Shown: in pieces, positions 1 through 6,680 of the stretch
Numbering within the stretch: position 1 is the stretch's first letter
Layout: every line of letters starts with the position of its first letter
Origin: JAAZDN01 sp964440875
GTDB lineage: Bacteria; Bacillota_I; Bacilli_A; Erysipelotrichales; Erysipelotrichaceae
Length of the DNA stretch: 13,861 nucleotides
Assembly (NCBI GenBank): GCA_964440875.1
Contig: CAYTTS010000034.1
Span: forward strand, 1 to 13,861
Direction: 5' to 3'
Program-made: the position numbers and the translations under genes
The notes under the pieces: generated by a model
Database searches by the model: none
The model's input: only the letters and a program-made list of their open reading frames with translations
Told to the model about the DNA's origin: nothing

Positions 1-1034
1 TAATAATAGGTAATATTTGGCCAGCATTTCTAAGTATTGGTCAAGGTATTTCAATATTAGGTATTTCAATTCCAGGATTAATTTCATTTACTTTATTCTT
101 CTTAGTAAACGTAGCTATGGGCTTTGGTGGAGGTAAAATTTTAAATAAATTTACTGCTGTATTAAACCCGCTTATCTACATCGTATTTGGAGGAATGACT
201 GTTTGGGCAATTAGTCAAGCTGGATTAGGTAATATTTTAAGTTATAAACCAGAAGTGGCATCAACTATTCAAACACCAGTATTAGTATTAATGCTGATGG
301 TTATCAATAGTGTTGTTGCGGTTTGGGCAGCACCAGGAGTTAGTGTGGCAGACTTCACACAAAATGCTAAGTCAACTAAAGATCAAGCAATTGGTCAAAC
401 ATTAAGTTTCTTAGTAGGATATGGAGTGTTTGCTTTCTGTAGTGTTGCAATCTTAATTGGTGGAACAATTATTTATGGTGACGTTGGTTGGGATATTGTT
501 AGAATTATTGAGAGCTGGGATAGTATCTTCTTAGTTACAATTGCTATGCTTGTATTATTAATGACGACAATTTCTACAAATGCAACTGGAAACATTATTC
601 CAGCTGGATATCAATTAGCGGCTTTATTCCCTAAAAAGATTGATTATAAAAAAGGTGTAATAATTGCGAGTGTTATCAGTTATATTATTCTACCTTGGAA
701 ATTAATGGAAAATGCAGATAGTATCTTTATTTTCTTAAATGTTATTGGTGCAACACTAGGGCCGGTAGCAGGGGTTATGTTAGTTCACTTCTTCTTAATC
801 GAAAAGACAGAATTAGATCTTGATCTATTATATATGGATGAAAGTAAAGAAAATCTTGATAATCCATATAAGGGTATTAATAAGAAGGCTTATATCGCTA
901 CAATTGTTGGTTTAGTTGTTGCGCTGAGTGGAATGTTTATTCCAGCTCTAAAAGTATTGGCAGACTTATCTTGGTTGATAAGTTTATTAATTAGTGGTTT
1001 TGTTTACTGGCTATTAAGCAGAAAGGAAAGATAG
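1..1034 (+). CDS. NCS1-family permease, probable allantoin transporter (5' end outside window)
   Basis: Membrane transporter of the nucleobase:cation symporter-1 family, here most likely bringing allantoin into the cell. The reading frame is open from base 3 back to the window edge (no stop before the ATG at 117), so the gene starts upstream and the 117 ATG is internal. About 343 residues are visible; family members are usually near 480-500, so the first transmembrane helices are missing. Family signatures seen: a Trp-containing helix followed by the ADFTQNAKSTKDQ loop (about bases 327-386), the helix with TNATGNIIPAG (about 576-608) and a PWKL motif after the next helix (about 693-704). The charged C-terminal loop ends in two further helices. 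One base separates its TAG from the allB ATG, so the two genes are co-transcribed, and this pairing is the main reason to propose allantoin. Uracil or another purine derivative cannot be excluded from sequence alone. Confidence 0.88.
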   Translation, partial: IIGNIWPAFLSIGQGISILGISIPGLISFTLFFLVNVAMGFGGGKILNKFTAVLNPLIYIVFGGMTVWAISQAGLGNILSYKPEVASTIQTPVLVLMLMVINSVVAVWAAPGVSVADFTQNAKSTKDQAIGQTLSFLVGYGVFAFCSVAILIGGTIIYGDVGWDIVRIIESWDSIFLVTIAMLVLLMTTISTNATGNIIPAGYQLAALFPKKIDYKKGVIIASVISYIILPWKLMENADSIFIFLNVIGATLGPVAGVMLVHFFLIEKTELDLDLLYMDESKENLDNPYKGINKKAYIATIVGLVVALSGMFIPALKVLADLSWLISLLISGFVYWLLSRKER

Positions 1035-1035
1035 T

Positions 1036-2403
1036 ATGAGTTATGATTTAATTATTAAAAACGGTAACGTTATTCTAGAATCGGAAGCAATTGTTACTGA
1101 CGTTGCAGTTAAAGATGGAAAAATTGTTGCAATCGGAAATGATTTAGAAGGTGCAAAAGAAATTATCGATGCCAAAGGACTTGTAGTAAGTCCAGGAATG
1201 GTTGACGCTCACGTTCACATCACTGAACCAGGTGGTGGATACCGTGAAGGATGGGAAGGTTATGAAACTGGAACAGCTGCATCTGCAAAAGGTGGAGTTA
1301 CAACATTTATCGAAATGCCACTTAACCAAGTACCAGCAACTGTAGATAAAAGATCATTAGATATTAAACTTGCGGCAGGTAAAGACAAGTTAACAGTTGA
1401 CGTAGCATCATTTGGTGGATTAGTTCCATTCAACTTAGATTCAGGAATTCAAGAATTAAATGACGGTGGAGTAGTTGCTTATAAATGCTTCATGTCTACT
1501 TGTGGAGATAGATCAATTGAAGGAGACTTCATGAACGTTGATGACTACTCATTATACGCAGGTATGAAAGAAATTGCTAAAACTGGAAAAGTATTAGCTA
1601 TCCATGCTGAAAACGCTGAAATTACTGATAGATTAGGTGACATTGCTTACGCTAACGGTGAAACAACACTTAAAGCTTATGTAGAGTCTAGACCAGTATT
1701 TACTGAGGTAGAACCTATTAGAAGAGTTATCCTATTTGCTAAAGAAACAGGATGTAGAATTCACATCTGTCACATCGCATGTGAAGAAGGTGTTGAAGAA
1801 GTTTACAAAGCACGTCAAGAGGGTGTAGATGTTACTTGTGAAACATGTACTCACTACCTATACTTCGATACATCTGAATTGGATGCTATTGGACCTGTAG
1901 TTAAATGTTCTCCACCTATTAGAGACAAAGATAACCAAGAAGTTATGTGGAATCAATTAGCTGATGGAAAAATTGACTTTGTAACATCAGATCACTCACC
2001 ATGTACTCCTGATTTAAAAGATAAAGAAAACGCATTTGAAGCTTGGGGTGGAATTGCTGGATTACAAAATAACGTTGATGTTATTTTTGATGAAGGTGTT
2101 CAAAAGCGTGATCTATCATTAACAAGATTCGCTGATGTTATTGCTAAAAATCCAGCGGATAGATATGGATTAGATAACAAAGGACGTATCGCGGTTGGTA
2201 AAGATGCTGACTTCGTATTAATTAAACCAAACAGTTCTTATACATTAAAAGCTGAAGACTTAGAATATAACAATAAAATTAGTCCGTACTTAGGAAGAGA
2301 AATCAATGCACAAATTGCTAGAACTATCTTACGTGGTACAACAGTTTACTCACTTGAAGAAGGAGTTGTAAACAAAGGACAAGGGGAATTCATTTTAGTA
2401 TAG
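1036..2403 (+). CDS. allB: Allantoinase
   Basis: Cytoplasmic allantoinase of the cyclic amidohydrolase superfamily, opening the hydantoin ring of allantoin to give allantoate. The 455-residue product matches the usual length (E. coli AllB about 453). All six expected metal-centre residues are present: His59 and His61 in DAHVHITEPG, Lys150 (the lysine that becomes carboxylated) in VAYKCFMS, His190 in LAIHAEN, His246 in ICHIACE and Asp319 in TSDHSPC. Four of these sit exactly four positions later than in E. coli, as a small insertion before Lys150 would give. The WGGI(A)G segment near 337-342 and the N- and C-terminal beta-sandwich parts are present. The start at 1036 has AAAGGA about 8 bases upstream, inside the end of the permease gene, implying coupled expression. 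Dihydropyrimidinase or dihydroorotase is the alternative family member, but the neighbouring allC/E/D genes make allantoinase very likely. Confidence 0.96.
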   Translation: MSYDLIIKNGNVILESEAIVTDVAVKDGKIVAIGNDLEGAKEIIDAKGLVVSPGMVDAHVHITEPGGGYREGWEGYETGTAASAKGGVTTFIEMPLNQVPATVDKRSLDIKLAAGKDKLTVDVASFGGLVPFNLDSGIQELNDGGVVAYKCFMSTCGDRSIEGDFMNVDDYSLYAGMKEIAKTGKVLAIHAENAEITDRLGDIAYANGETTLKAYVESRPVFTEVEPIRRVILFAKETGCRIHICHIACEEGVEEVYKARQEGVDVTCETCTHYLYFDTSELDAIGPVVKCSPPIRDKDNQEVMWNQLADGKIDFVTSDHSPCTPDLKDKENAFEAWGGIAGLQNNVDVIFDEGVQKRDLSLTRFADVIAKNPADRYGLDNKGRIAVGKDADFVLIKPNSSYTLKAEDLEYNNKISPYLGREINAQIARTILRGTTVYSLEEGVVNKGQGEFILV

Positions 2404-2404
2404 T

Positions 2405-2438
2405 AAAAAAATAAAGGAGAAGATTAATTCTTCTCCTT
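2405..2438 (-). terminator. Hairpin with T-tract in minus-strand direction, between allB and the symporter
   Basis: A perfect 10-bp stem, AAGGAGAAGA (2414-2423) and TCTTCTCCTT (2429-2438), closes a 5-base loop. It is preceded on the + strand by an A-tract (2405-2411). Read on the minus strand this is stem followed by TATTTTTTT, the form of an intrinsic terminator. Read on the + strand no T-tract follows, so it should not stop allB transcripts efficiently. It may instead stabilise or process the allB mRNA. The minus-strand termination role is inference. Confidence 0.5.
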
Positions 2439-2462
2439 ATCATTATATGGAGGGATTTTATT

Positions 2463-3707
2463 ATGAAATTAAAGAATATATCAGTTACTACGCAAATTAT
2501 CGTTGCAACTGTAGCTGCATTAGTATTAGGGACTATTGTTGGTGAACCAATTAAGAACATCGAATTTATTGGACAAATTTGGTTAAGATTAATTCAAATG
2601 TCAATCATTATCTTAGTTATGACATCAGTAGCTGGAGCTATTGGTAACATCGAAGGTGCTGGAGCAGGTAAGATGAGTTTCCACACATTCAAATACATTA
2701 TTATTTTCACGATTTTATCATCAATCATTGGACTAATCTTAGGATTAGTAATTCAACCGGGTGTTGGTATTGATTTAGGTTTAGGTGGAGCTATCGCAGA
2801 TACACCAAGTTTAGGTGATACTAGTATAATAGAAACTTTAGTAAACTTTGTACCTACAAATATTATTAAAGCTATGGCTGACGGTTCAACTGTTCAAGCT
2901 ATCGTATTCTCATTATTATTCGGTGTTGCTTCACAAATGTACTCAAAGAAAACTGGAGATAATTCAGTATTAGAAATGATTAACAGTGTAAATGGTGTAA
3001 TTATGGAGATCATTGCTATGGTAATGAAACTTGCACCATTAGGTATATTTGCACTTCTTGCACCAGTTGCAGGAGCGACAGGATTAGAAGTTATTTTACC
3101 AATGTTAAAATTCTTAGGAGCACTAGCATTAGCTGACGTTATTATGTTCTTAGTTTATTTCCCACTTACAGCATTAAGACTTGGAGTATCTCCAGCTAAA
3201 ATGCCGAAGAAATTTGCTAAAATGTCTATAATGGCATTAACAACAACTTCAGGAGCTATTTGCTTACCTACAAAAATGGAAGATACAGTTACTAAATTCG
3301 GTGTTAGCCGTCGTGTAACTGACTTTACAGGACCAATTACAATGTCAATGAACTCATCAGGAGCTGTTGCATGTTACGTAATCGCAATCTTATTTATGGC
3401 ACAAGCATCAGGTATTGCAATGACACCTATGGACATCTTAATGGGAATCTTACTTGCTATTATGATGGTAATGGGTACAATCGTTGTTCCAGGTGGATCA
3501 ATTGTTGTTTACACATTCTTTGCAACTTCACTAGGATTACCATTTGAAAGTATCGCAATCTTAATTGGTATTGACTGGTTTGCAGGAGCATTAAGAACAT
3601 TAATGAACGTTACAATTGACGTTTTAGTTGGAATGCTAGTTGCTCATGATATGGGTGACTTTGACAAAGACGTTTACAACGAAGAAAAAGTTGTAGAATA
3701 CAACTAA
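2463..3707 (+). CDS. Dicarboxylate/amino acid:cation symporter (DAACS) homologue, substrate unknown
   Basis: Integral membrane carrier of the DAACS (GltP/DctA/SstT) family, 414 residues, the usual length. Recognisable parts: N-terminal helices, the APLGIFALLAP segment (191-201), hairpin 1 with TTTSGAICLP (260-269), helix 7 with MNSSGAV (296-302), hairpin 2 around VMGTIVVPGG (336-345), and helix 8 with GIDWFAGALRTLMNVTID (369-386). By alignment from memory with the aspartate transporter GltPh, the helix-8 Arg397, Asn401 and Asp405 positions are kept (Arg378, Asn382, Asp386). The Asp394 that binds the amino group is Gly375, and the helix-7 NMDGT motif is NSSGA. An acid without an amino group is therefore more likely than glutamate or aspartate. 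GGAGGG at 2449-2454 lies 8 bases before the ATG. It follows allB by 59 bases with no clear promoter between, so it probably shares that transcript. Candidate substrates (allantoate, oxalurate, oxamate, dicarboxylates) are inference. Confidence 0.85.
   Translation: MKLKNISVTTQIIVATVAALVLGTIVGEPIKNIEFIGQIWLRLIQMSIIILVMTSVAGAIGNIEGAGAGKMSFHTFKYIIIFTILSSIIGLILGLVIQPGVGIDLGLGGAIADTPSLGDTSIIETLVNFVPTNIIKAMADGSTVQAIVFSLLFGVASQMYSKKTGDNSVLEMINSVNGVIMEIIAMVMKLAPLGIFALLAPVAGATGLEVILPMLKFLGALALADVIMFLVYFPLTALRLGVSPAKMPKKFAKMSIMALTTTSGAICLPTKMEDTVTKFGVSRRVTDFTGPITMSMNSSGAVACYVIAILFMAQASGIAMTPMDILMGILLAIMMVMGTIVVPGGSIVVYTFFATSLGLPFESIAILIGIDWFAGALRTLMNVTIDVLVGMLVAHDMGDFDKDVYNEEKVVEYN
3685..3705 (-). terminator. 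Minus-strand terminator for the hydrolase, inside the symporter 3' end
   Basis: Read on the minus strand: AGTTGTA, loop TTC, TACAACT, then a T-run (TTTTT including the last stem base pair, from the A-run at 3685-3689). It lies 21-41 bases past the stop codon of the convergent hydrolase gene, where its terminator is expected. It sits within the last codons of the symporter gene. On the + strand the hairpin is followed by AATATCTTTG, a poor T-tract, so it would be a weak terminator in that direction. The stem is short (7 bp) and AT-rich. Confidence 0.5.
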
Positions 3708-3712
3708 TATCT

Positions 3713-3725
3713 TTGTAATTTACAA
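3713..3725. repeat. Perfect 13-base dyad in the convergent gap
   Basis: TTGTAA-T-TTACAA reads the same on both strands. It fills most of the 18-base gap between the convergent symporter and hydrolase genes. It has the same TTGTA-N3-TACAA pattern as the hairpin at 3690-3704 and the dyad at 13713-13727. It may help termination from either side or be a protein-binding site; nothing here decides which. Confidence 0.35.
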
Positions 3726-4475
3726 CTAATTTAAGTTATTTAAGAAATCAATTAACTTAGGCAAAAGTTTATCTAATTCGACGCTATCATGATCAAAGGC
3801 ATGTTTCTTGCTGGTGCTCGTGTATAGCGTACTTTTGCTAAAGTGGTTTCTAAGTTCTAAGGCAGCTTTAAATGGTACATCAGTATCAAAAATGCTGTGA
3901 GCAATAAAGATTGGGGTATCACTACTTAAGCGTAGTGCTCTCTCTTCAATATTTATTACTGAAGGCCATCTTTTGCTTTTTCTTAGGGCATAGTAATAAG
4001 GGTAGGTAGTTTCTAAGTCTCGACTATAGACAATTTCGTTGCTATTTTCGATACTTGCTACTAAATTCTTATTTACTTTAAAATCTAGGCCAACTATTTC
4101 ATCACTCATCCAGGACAAATCACTTGATGAATAACCATAAAATGAAATAATTGCGTTTGGATTAAGATCTAAGTTACTTGGATCAATTGACATTATTGTG
4201 TTAGCTCCAGAGGATCTTCCCATTAAAATTAAATTTTTAATCTGAAACTCTTTAGTTAAATCATTAATTTGATTTTCAACATAATTAACGATGTCAGTAT
4301 AAGCACATTGTGGTGCTAATGGATAATTTAGGGTGATAAGCGAATACTTGCTCATCAGAATATCTGATAGTTCTATAGGTAAATCACTTTGATCACCCAT
4401 AACATAACCACCACCGTGCAAATAAATAAGCGTTGTATCGGAACTATTATTTCCGTAATATATATAATTTTTCAT
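3726..4475 (-). CDS. Alpha/beta-hydrolase, HSL/arylesterase-like
   Basis: Predicted cytoplasmic serine hydrolase of the alpha/beta-hydrolase fold, 249 residues, with no signal peptide or membrane helix. The oxyanion-hole motif HGGGY is at 20-24, followed by the typical NYPLAP strand (50-55). The nucleophile elbow is GRSSG (86-90, Ser88). The acid is probably Asp197 or Asp199 in FDTDVPF, and the catalytic His is His225 in KKHAFDH. This is the hormone-sensitive-lipase-like or formamidase-like layout, somewhat shorter than most members. The next Met (26) falls after HGGGY, so the start at 4475 is needed. No Shine-Dalgarno sequence precedes it, and a TATAAT lies only 6 bases upstream, suggesting a leaderless mRNA. 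It is the only minus-strand gene and splits the ureide locus. Its substrate is unknown; a role on a ureide-derived amide or ester is only a guess from position. Confidence 0.85.
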   Translation of the reverse strand: MKNYIYYGNNSSDTTLIYLHGGGYVMGDQSDLPIELSDILMSKYSLITLNYPLAPQCAYTDIVNYVENQINDLTKEFQIKNLILMGRSSGANTIMSIDPSNLDLNPNAIISFYGYSSSDLSWMSDEIVGLDFKVNKNLVASIENSNEIVYSRDLETTYPYYYALRKSKRWPSVINIEERALRLSSDTPIFIAHSIFDTDVPFKAALELRNHFSKSTLYTSTSKKHAFDHDSVELDKLLPKLIDFLNNLN

Positions 4476-4481
4476 AATTGT

Positions 4482-4487
4482 ATTATA
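4482..4487 (-). promoter_or_regulatory. Probable -10 element of the hydrolase gene
   Basis: TATAAT on the minus strand (ATTATA on +), with 6 bases between it and the ATG of the hydrolase gene, which would place the transcription start at or next to the A of the ATG. The -35 region is poor: TTCCAA-like 18 bases upstream, about 3 of 6 matches. The promoter may be weak or need an activator. Confidence 0.5.
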
Positions 4488-4524
4488 TAGGAAAATATAA
4501 ATATTTGGAAGTTAGTTAAATTTA

Positions 4525-4539
4525 TGTGCACCAAGCACA
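4525..4539. promoter_or_regulatory. Interrupted dyad TGTGC-N5-GCACA in the divergent region
   Basis: TGTGC (4525-4529), spacer ACCAA, GCACA (4535-4539). It sits between the two divergent promoters, about 31 bases upstream of the allC -35 element. GC-containing dyads stand out in this AT-rich region, so it is a candidate operator. No regulator gene is visible in the window to pair it with. Confidence 0.35.
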
Positions 4540-4547
4540 AATTAGAA

Positions 4548-4559
4548 GCATAATTATGC
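4548..4559. promoter_or_regulatory. Perfect 12-base palindrome GCATAATTATGC, candidate operator
   Basis: GCATAATTATGC is fully self-complementary and ends 10 bases upstream of the proposed -35 of the allC operon. A dyad at this position is typical of activator binding sites just upstream of -35, but a repressor is equally possible. Function is inferred from position and symmetry only. Confidence 0.4.
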
Positions 4560-4569
4560 AAGGCGACCG

Positions 4570-4597
4570 ATGACAATAAAACAAAATGTATTATAAT
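4570..4597 (+). promoter_or_regulatory. Promoter of the allC-allE-allD-allFGH-allK-MFS operon
   Basis: -35 ATGACA (4570-4575; 5 of 6 to TTGACA), a 16-base spacer and a perfect -10 TATAAT (4592-4597). Transcription should begin near 4604, only about 11 bases before the allC ATG. The Shine-Dalgarno GAGG (4604-4607) would then lie right at the 5' end of the mRNA. This is the best promoter in the window and the only clear one for the eight-gene operon. Confidence 0.72.
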
Positions 4598-4614
4598 AGA
4601 ATAGAGGACAAAAA

Positions 4615-5850
4615 ATGAAGAAAATTATTAGCGATGAGCTTATTGAACAAGAAGTAGAATGGTTATCAAGTATTTCAGAAACATTAGGAGATGAAGGTGT
4701 ATCAAGATTACTTTATAGCGTACCTTGGGAAAAAGCTCAAAAGGAAATGAGTCAAAAATTTGAGTCTTTAGGAATCAAAGCATACCACGATGAGATCGGA
4801 AACTTATTTGGTCGTCTAGAAGGTAGTGAAGAACCAAACTCTGTTATTGCTACAGGATCACATATCGATACTGTATACAATGGTGGAAGATTAGATGGTC
4901 AATTAGGAATCATTGCTGGTTACTTAGCAATGGACTACCTGTATAAGACTTATGGTCAACCTAAGAAAACTATCGAAGTATTTGCAATGGCAGAAGAAGA
5001 GGGAAGTAGATTCCCATATGCATTCTGGGGAAGTAAAAACATCTTTGGTTTAGCAAAACGTGAAGAAGTAGAAGATACTACTGATGCAAATGGAATTGTA
5101 TTCCAACATGCTATGCGTAATGCTGGTTTTGATTTCAAAGCAGATTGTTCATCAAGAAGAGAAGATATCGAAGCATTTATTGAAGTTCATATAGAACAAG
5201 GTATTACTTTAGAAAATACTAAAAAAGATGTAGGAATCGTAAATAGTATTGTAGGTCAAAAGAGATTTACAGTTACATTAAACGGTGAATCAAATCATGC
5301 TGGTACAACAAAAATGTCATACCGTCATGATACAATTCACGCATTTAGTGAGTTTGCAGTTCAATCATTCAATAAGGCAAAAGAATTAGGCGATCCACTA
5401 GTTGTTACATTTGGACATGTTACACCTGAACCAAATACGGTAAACGTAGTTCCTGGTAAAACAACATTTATGATCGATACTAGACATACAAACCAAGAAG
5501 ACTTAGATCAATATGAAGAGTTCTTAATGGAAACATTAAAATCTGTATGTGAAAGATTCGGAGTAGATTATGAAGTTGATAAATGGATGGATGCAGCACC
5601 AGTTGCAATGTCAGATGACATTATCAATATTATCGAAGATAGTTCTAAAGAATTAGAATTAGACTACACGGTAATGCACTCAGGAGCAGGACACGACTCA
5701 CAAATTATTGCTCCATTTGTCCCTACAGCAATGATCTTTACACCAAGTATTAAAGGTATTAGTCATAATCCTTTAGAAGCTACGGATGTAAAATACTTAA
5801 ATATTGCTATTACGCTTTTAGCGAAAAGTTTATATAAACTTGCTTATTAA
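4615..5850 (+). CDS. allC: Allantoate amidohydrolase
   Basis: Cytoplasmic metal-dependent amidase of the M20/allantoate-hydantoinase-carbamoylase family. It releases CO2 and ammonia from allantoate to give (S)-ureidoglycine. The 411 residues equal the E. coli AllC length, and similarity runs end to end. Metal ligands seen: His83 and Asp94 (GSHIDTVYNGGRLDGQ region), a glutamate in the AMAEEEGSRFP motif (127-129), His192 in EVHIEQG, and His384 in GISHNP. His228 in the NHAGTT motif of the dimerisation domain and the HSGAGHD motif (355-361) are typical of this family. First gene of the right operon, started from the promoter at 4570-4597, with GAGG 7 bases before the ATG. N-carbamoyl amino acid amidohydrolase is the main alternative, but the close match to AllC and the adjacent allE and allD settle it. 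Confidence 0.96.
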   Translation: MKKIISDELIEQEVEWLSSISETLGDEGVSRLLYSVPWEKAQKEMSQKFESLGIKAYHDEIGNLFGRLEGSEEPNSVIATGSHIDTVYNGGRLDGQLGIIAGYLAMDYLYKTYGQPKKTIEVFAMAEEEGSRFPYAFWGSKNIFGLAKREEVEDTTDANGIVFQHAMRNAGFDFKADCSSRREDIEAFIEVHIEQGITLENTKKDVGIVNSIVGQKRFTVTLNGESNHAGTTKMSYRHDTIHAFSEFAVQSFNKAKELGDPLVVTFGHVTPEPNTVNVVPGKTTFMIDTRHTNQEDLDQYEEFLMETLKSVCERFGVDYEVDKWMDAAPVAMSDDIINIIEDSSKELELDYTVMHSGAGHDSQIIAPFVPTAMIFTPSIKGISHNPLEATDVKYLNIAITLLAKSLYKLAY

Positions 5851-5870
5851 GAAAGAGGAGGAGTTTAGTT

Positions 5871-6659
5871 ATGGGTTATTTAAATAATAAAATGGGTTAC
5901 AGAGACGGTCTATTAGAGACTAGATCTTTTGTAAAACCAGGTAACTGTGCACTTTTAACTGAAGATGGTTTAGTTAAAAATGTTGTGCCAGGATTTGAAA
6001 ATACTGATGTAACGATCTTAGGTTCACCAAGAATGGGTGCTAGATTCGTTGACTACAGATTAAATGTTTATCCAGAAGGTGGACACTTTGAAGGGTTTGC
6101 TGGTGGAAAATTACAATCGTTAATCTATGTTATTGAAGGTGAATTAGAAGTTACGATTGCTGGAGAAGTTCACAATCTAACTAAGGGTGGATTTGCATAT
6201 GCACCTGCAAATGAAAAACTTTTCTTCAAAAACACTTCAGATACAGAAACAGAAGCATTCTTATACAAGAAAGTTTATGACAGTGTTGATGGAAAATATA
6301 GTACATATCCAGTAGTTGGAAATACTAAAGATTTAGAGTGGATCGAGTATGAAGGGATGACTGACGTATTAGTTTGTAACTTCTTACCAACTGATATCGA
6401 GTTTGACATGAACTTCCATATCTTAGACTTTGCACCAGGTGCTAGTCATGGATATATTGAAACACACGTACAAGAACACGGTGCTTTATTACTAAGTGGT
6501 CAAGGTATGTACAATCTAGATAACGAATGGATGCCTGTTGAAAAAGGAGATTATATTTTCATGGGAGCTTACTCACTACAAGTTGCTTATGCAGTTGGAC
6601 GTGAAGAGCACTTAACATATGTTTATTCAAAAGACTGTAATAGAGATATAGAACTATAA
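5871..6659 (+). CDS. allE: (S)-ureidoglycine aminohydrolase
   Basis: Bicupin, manganese-dependent enzyme (formerly YlbA) that converts (S)-ureidoglycine to (S)-ureidoglycolate and ammonia, acting directly on the AllC product. The 262 residues compare with about 261 in E. coli. The N-terminus (GYLNN...GYR.DLL type) and the C-terminus (YSKDCNRD) are nearly identical in pattern to E. coli AllE. The C-terminal cupin carries the metal site: Glu197, His199 and His203 in ETHVQEHG, with Gln237 in AYSLQ as the fourth ligand. Lys254 in YSKD matches the substrate-binding lysine known from the plant enzyme. It lies 20 bases after allC, with an AGGAGG site before the ATG, in the operon order allC-allE-allD of the pathway steps. 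Confidence 0.96.
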   Translation: MGYLNNKMGYRDGLLETRSFVKPGNCALLTEDGLVKNVVPGFENTDVTILGSPRMGARFVDYRLNVYPEGGHFEGFAGGKLQSLIYVIEGELEVTIAGEVHNLTKGGFAYAPANEKLFFKNTSDTETEAFLYKKVYDSVDGKYSTYPVVGNTKDLEWIEYEGMTDVLVCNFLPTDIEFDMNFHILDFAPGASHGYIETHVQEHGALLLSGQGMYNLDNEWMPVEKGDYIFMGAYSLQVAYAVGREEHLTYVYSKDCNRDIEL

Positions 6660-6680
6660 TAAGAAAGAAGGAGACACATT

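Noticed and set aside
117..119. ATG as the start of the permease gene
   Set aside because: The frame stays open with hydrophobic, family-like sequence back to the window edge, and no ribosome binding site precedes this ATG. The gene is cut by the window.
2463..3707. Symporter as an ordinary glutamate/aspartate transporter
   Set aside because: The aspartate that binds the substrate amino group and the NMDGT motif are both replaced, so the usual amino acid substrate is doubtful.
4476..4614. Riboswitch or long leader upstream of allC
   Set aside because: The promoter lies only 17 bases from the start codon, leaving a leader too short for a structured RNA, and the sequence upstream matches no riboswitch that I recognise.
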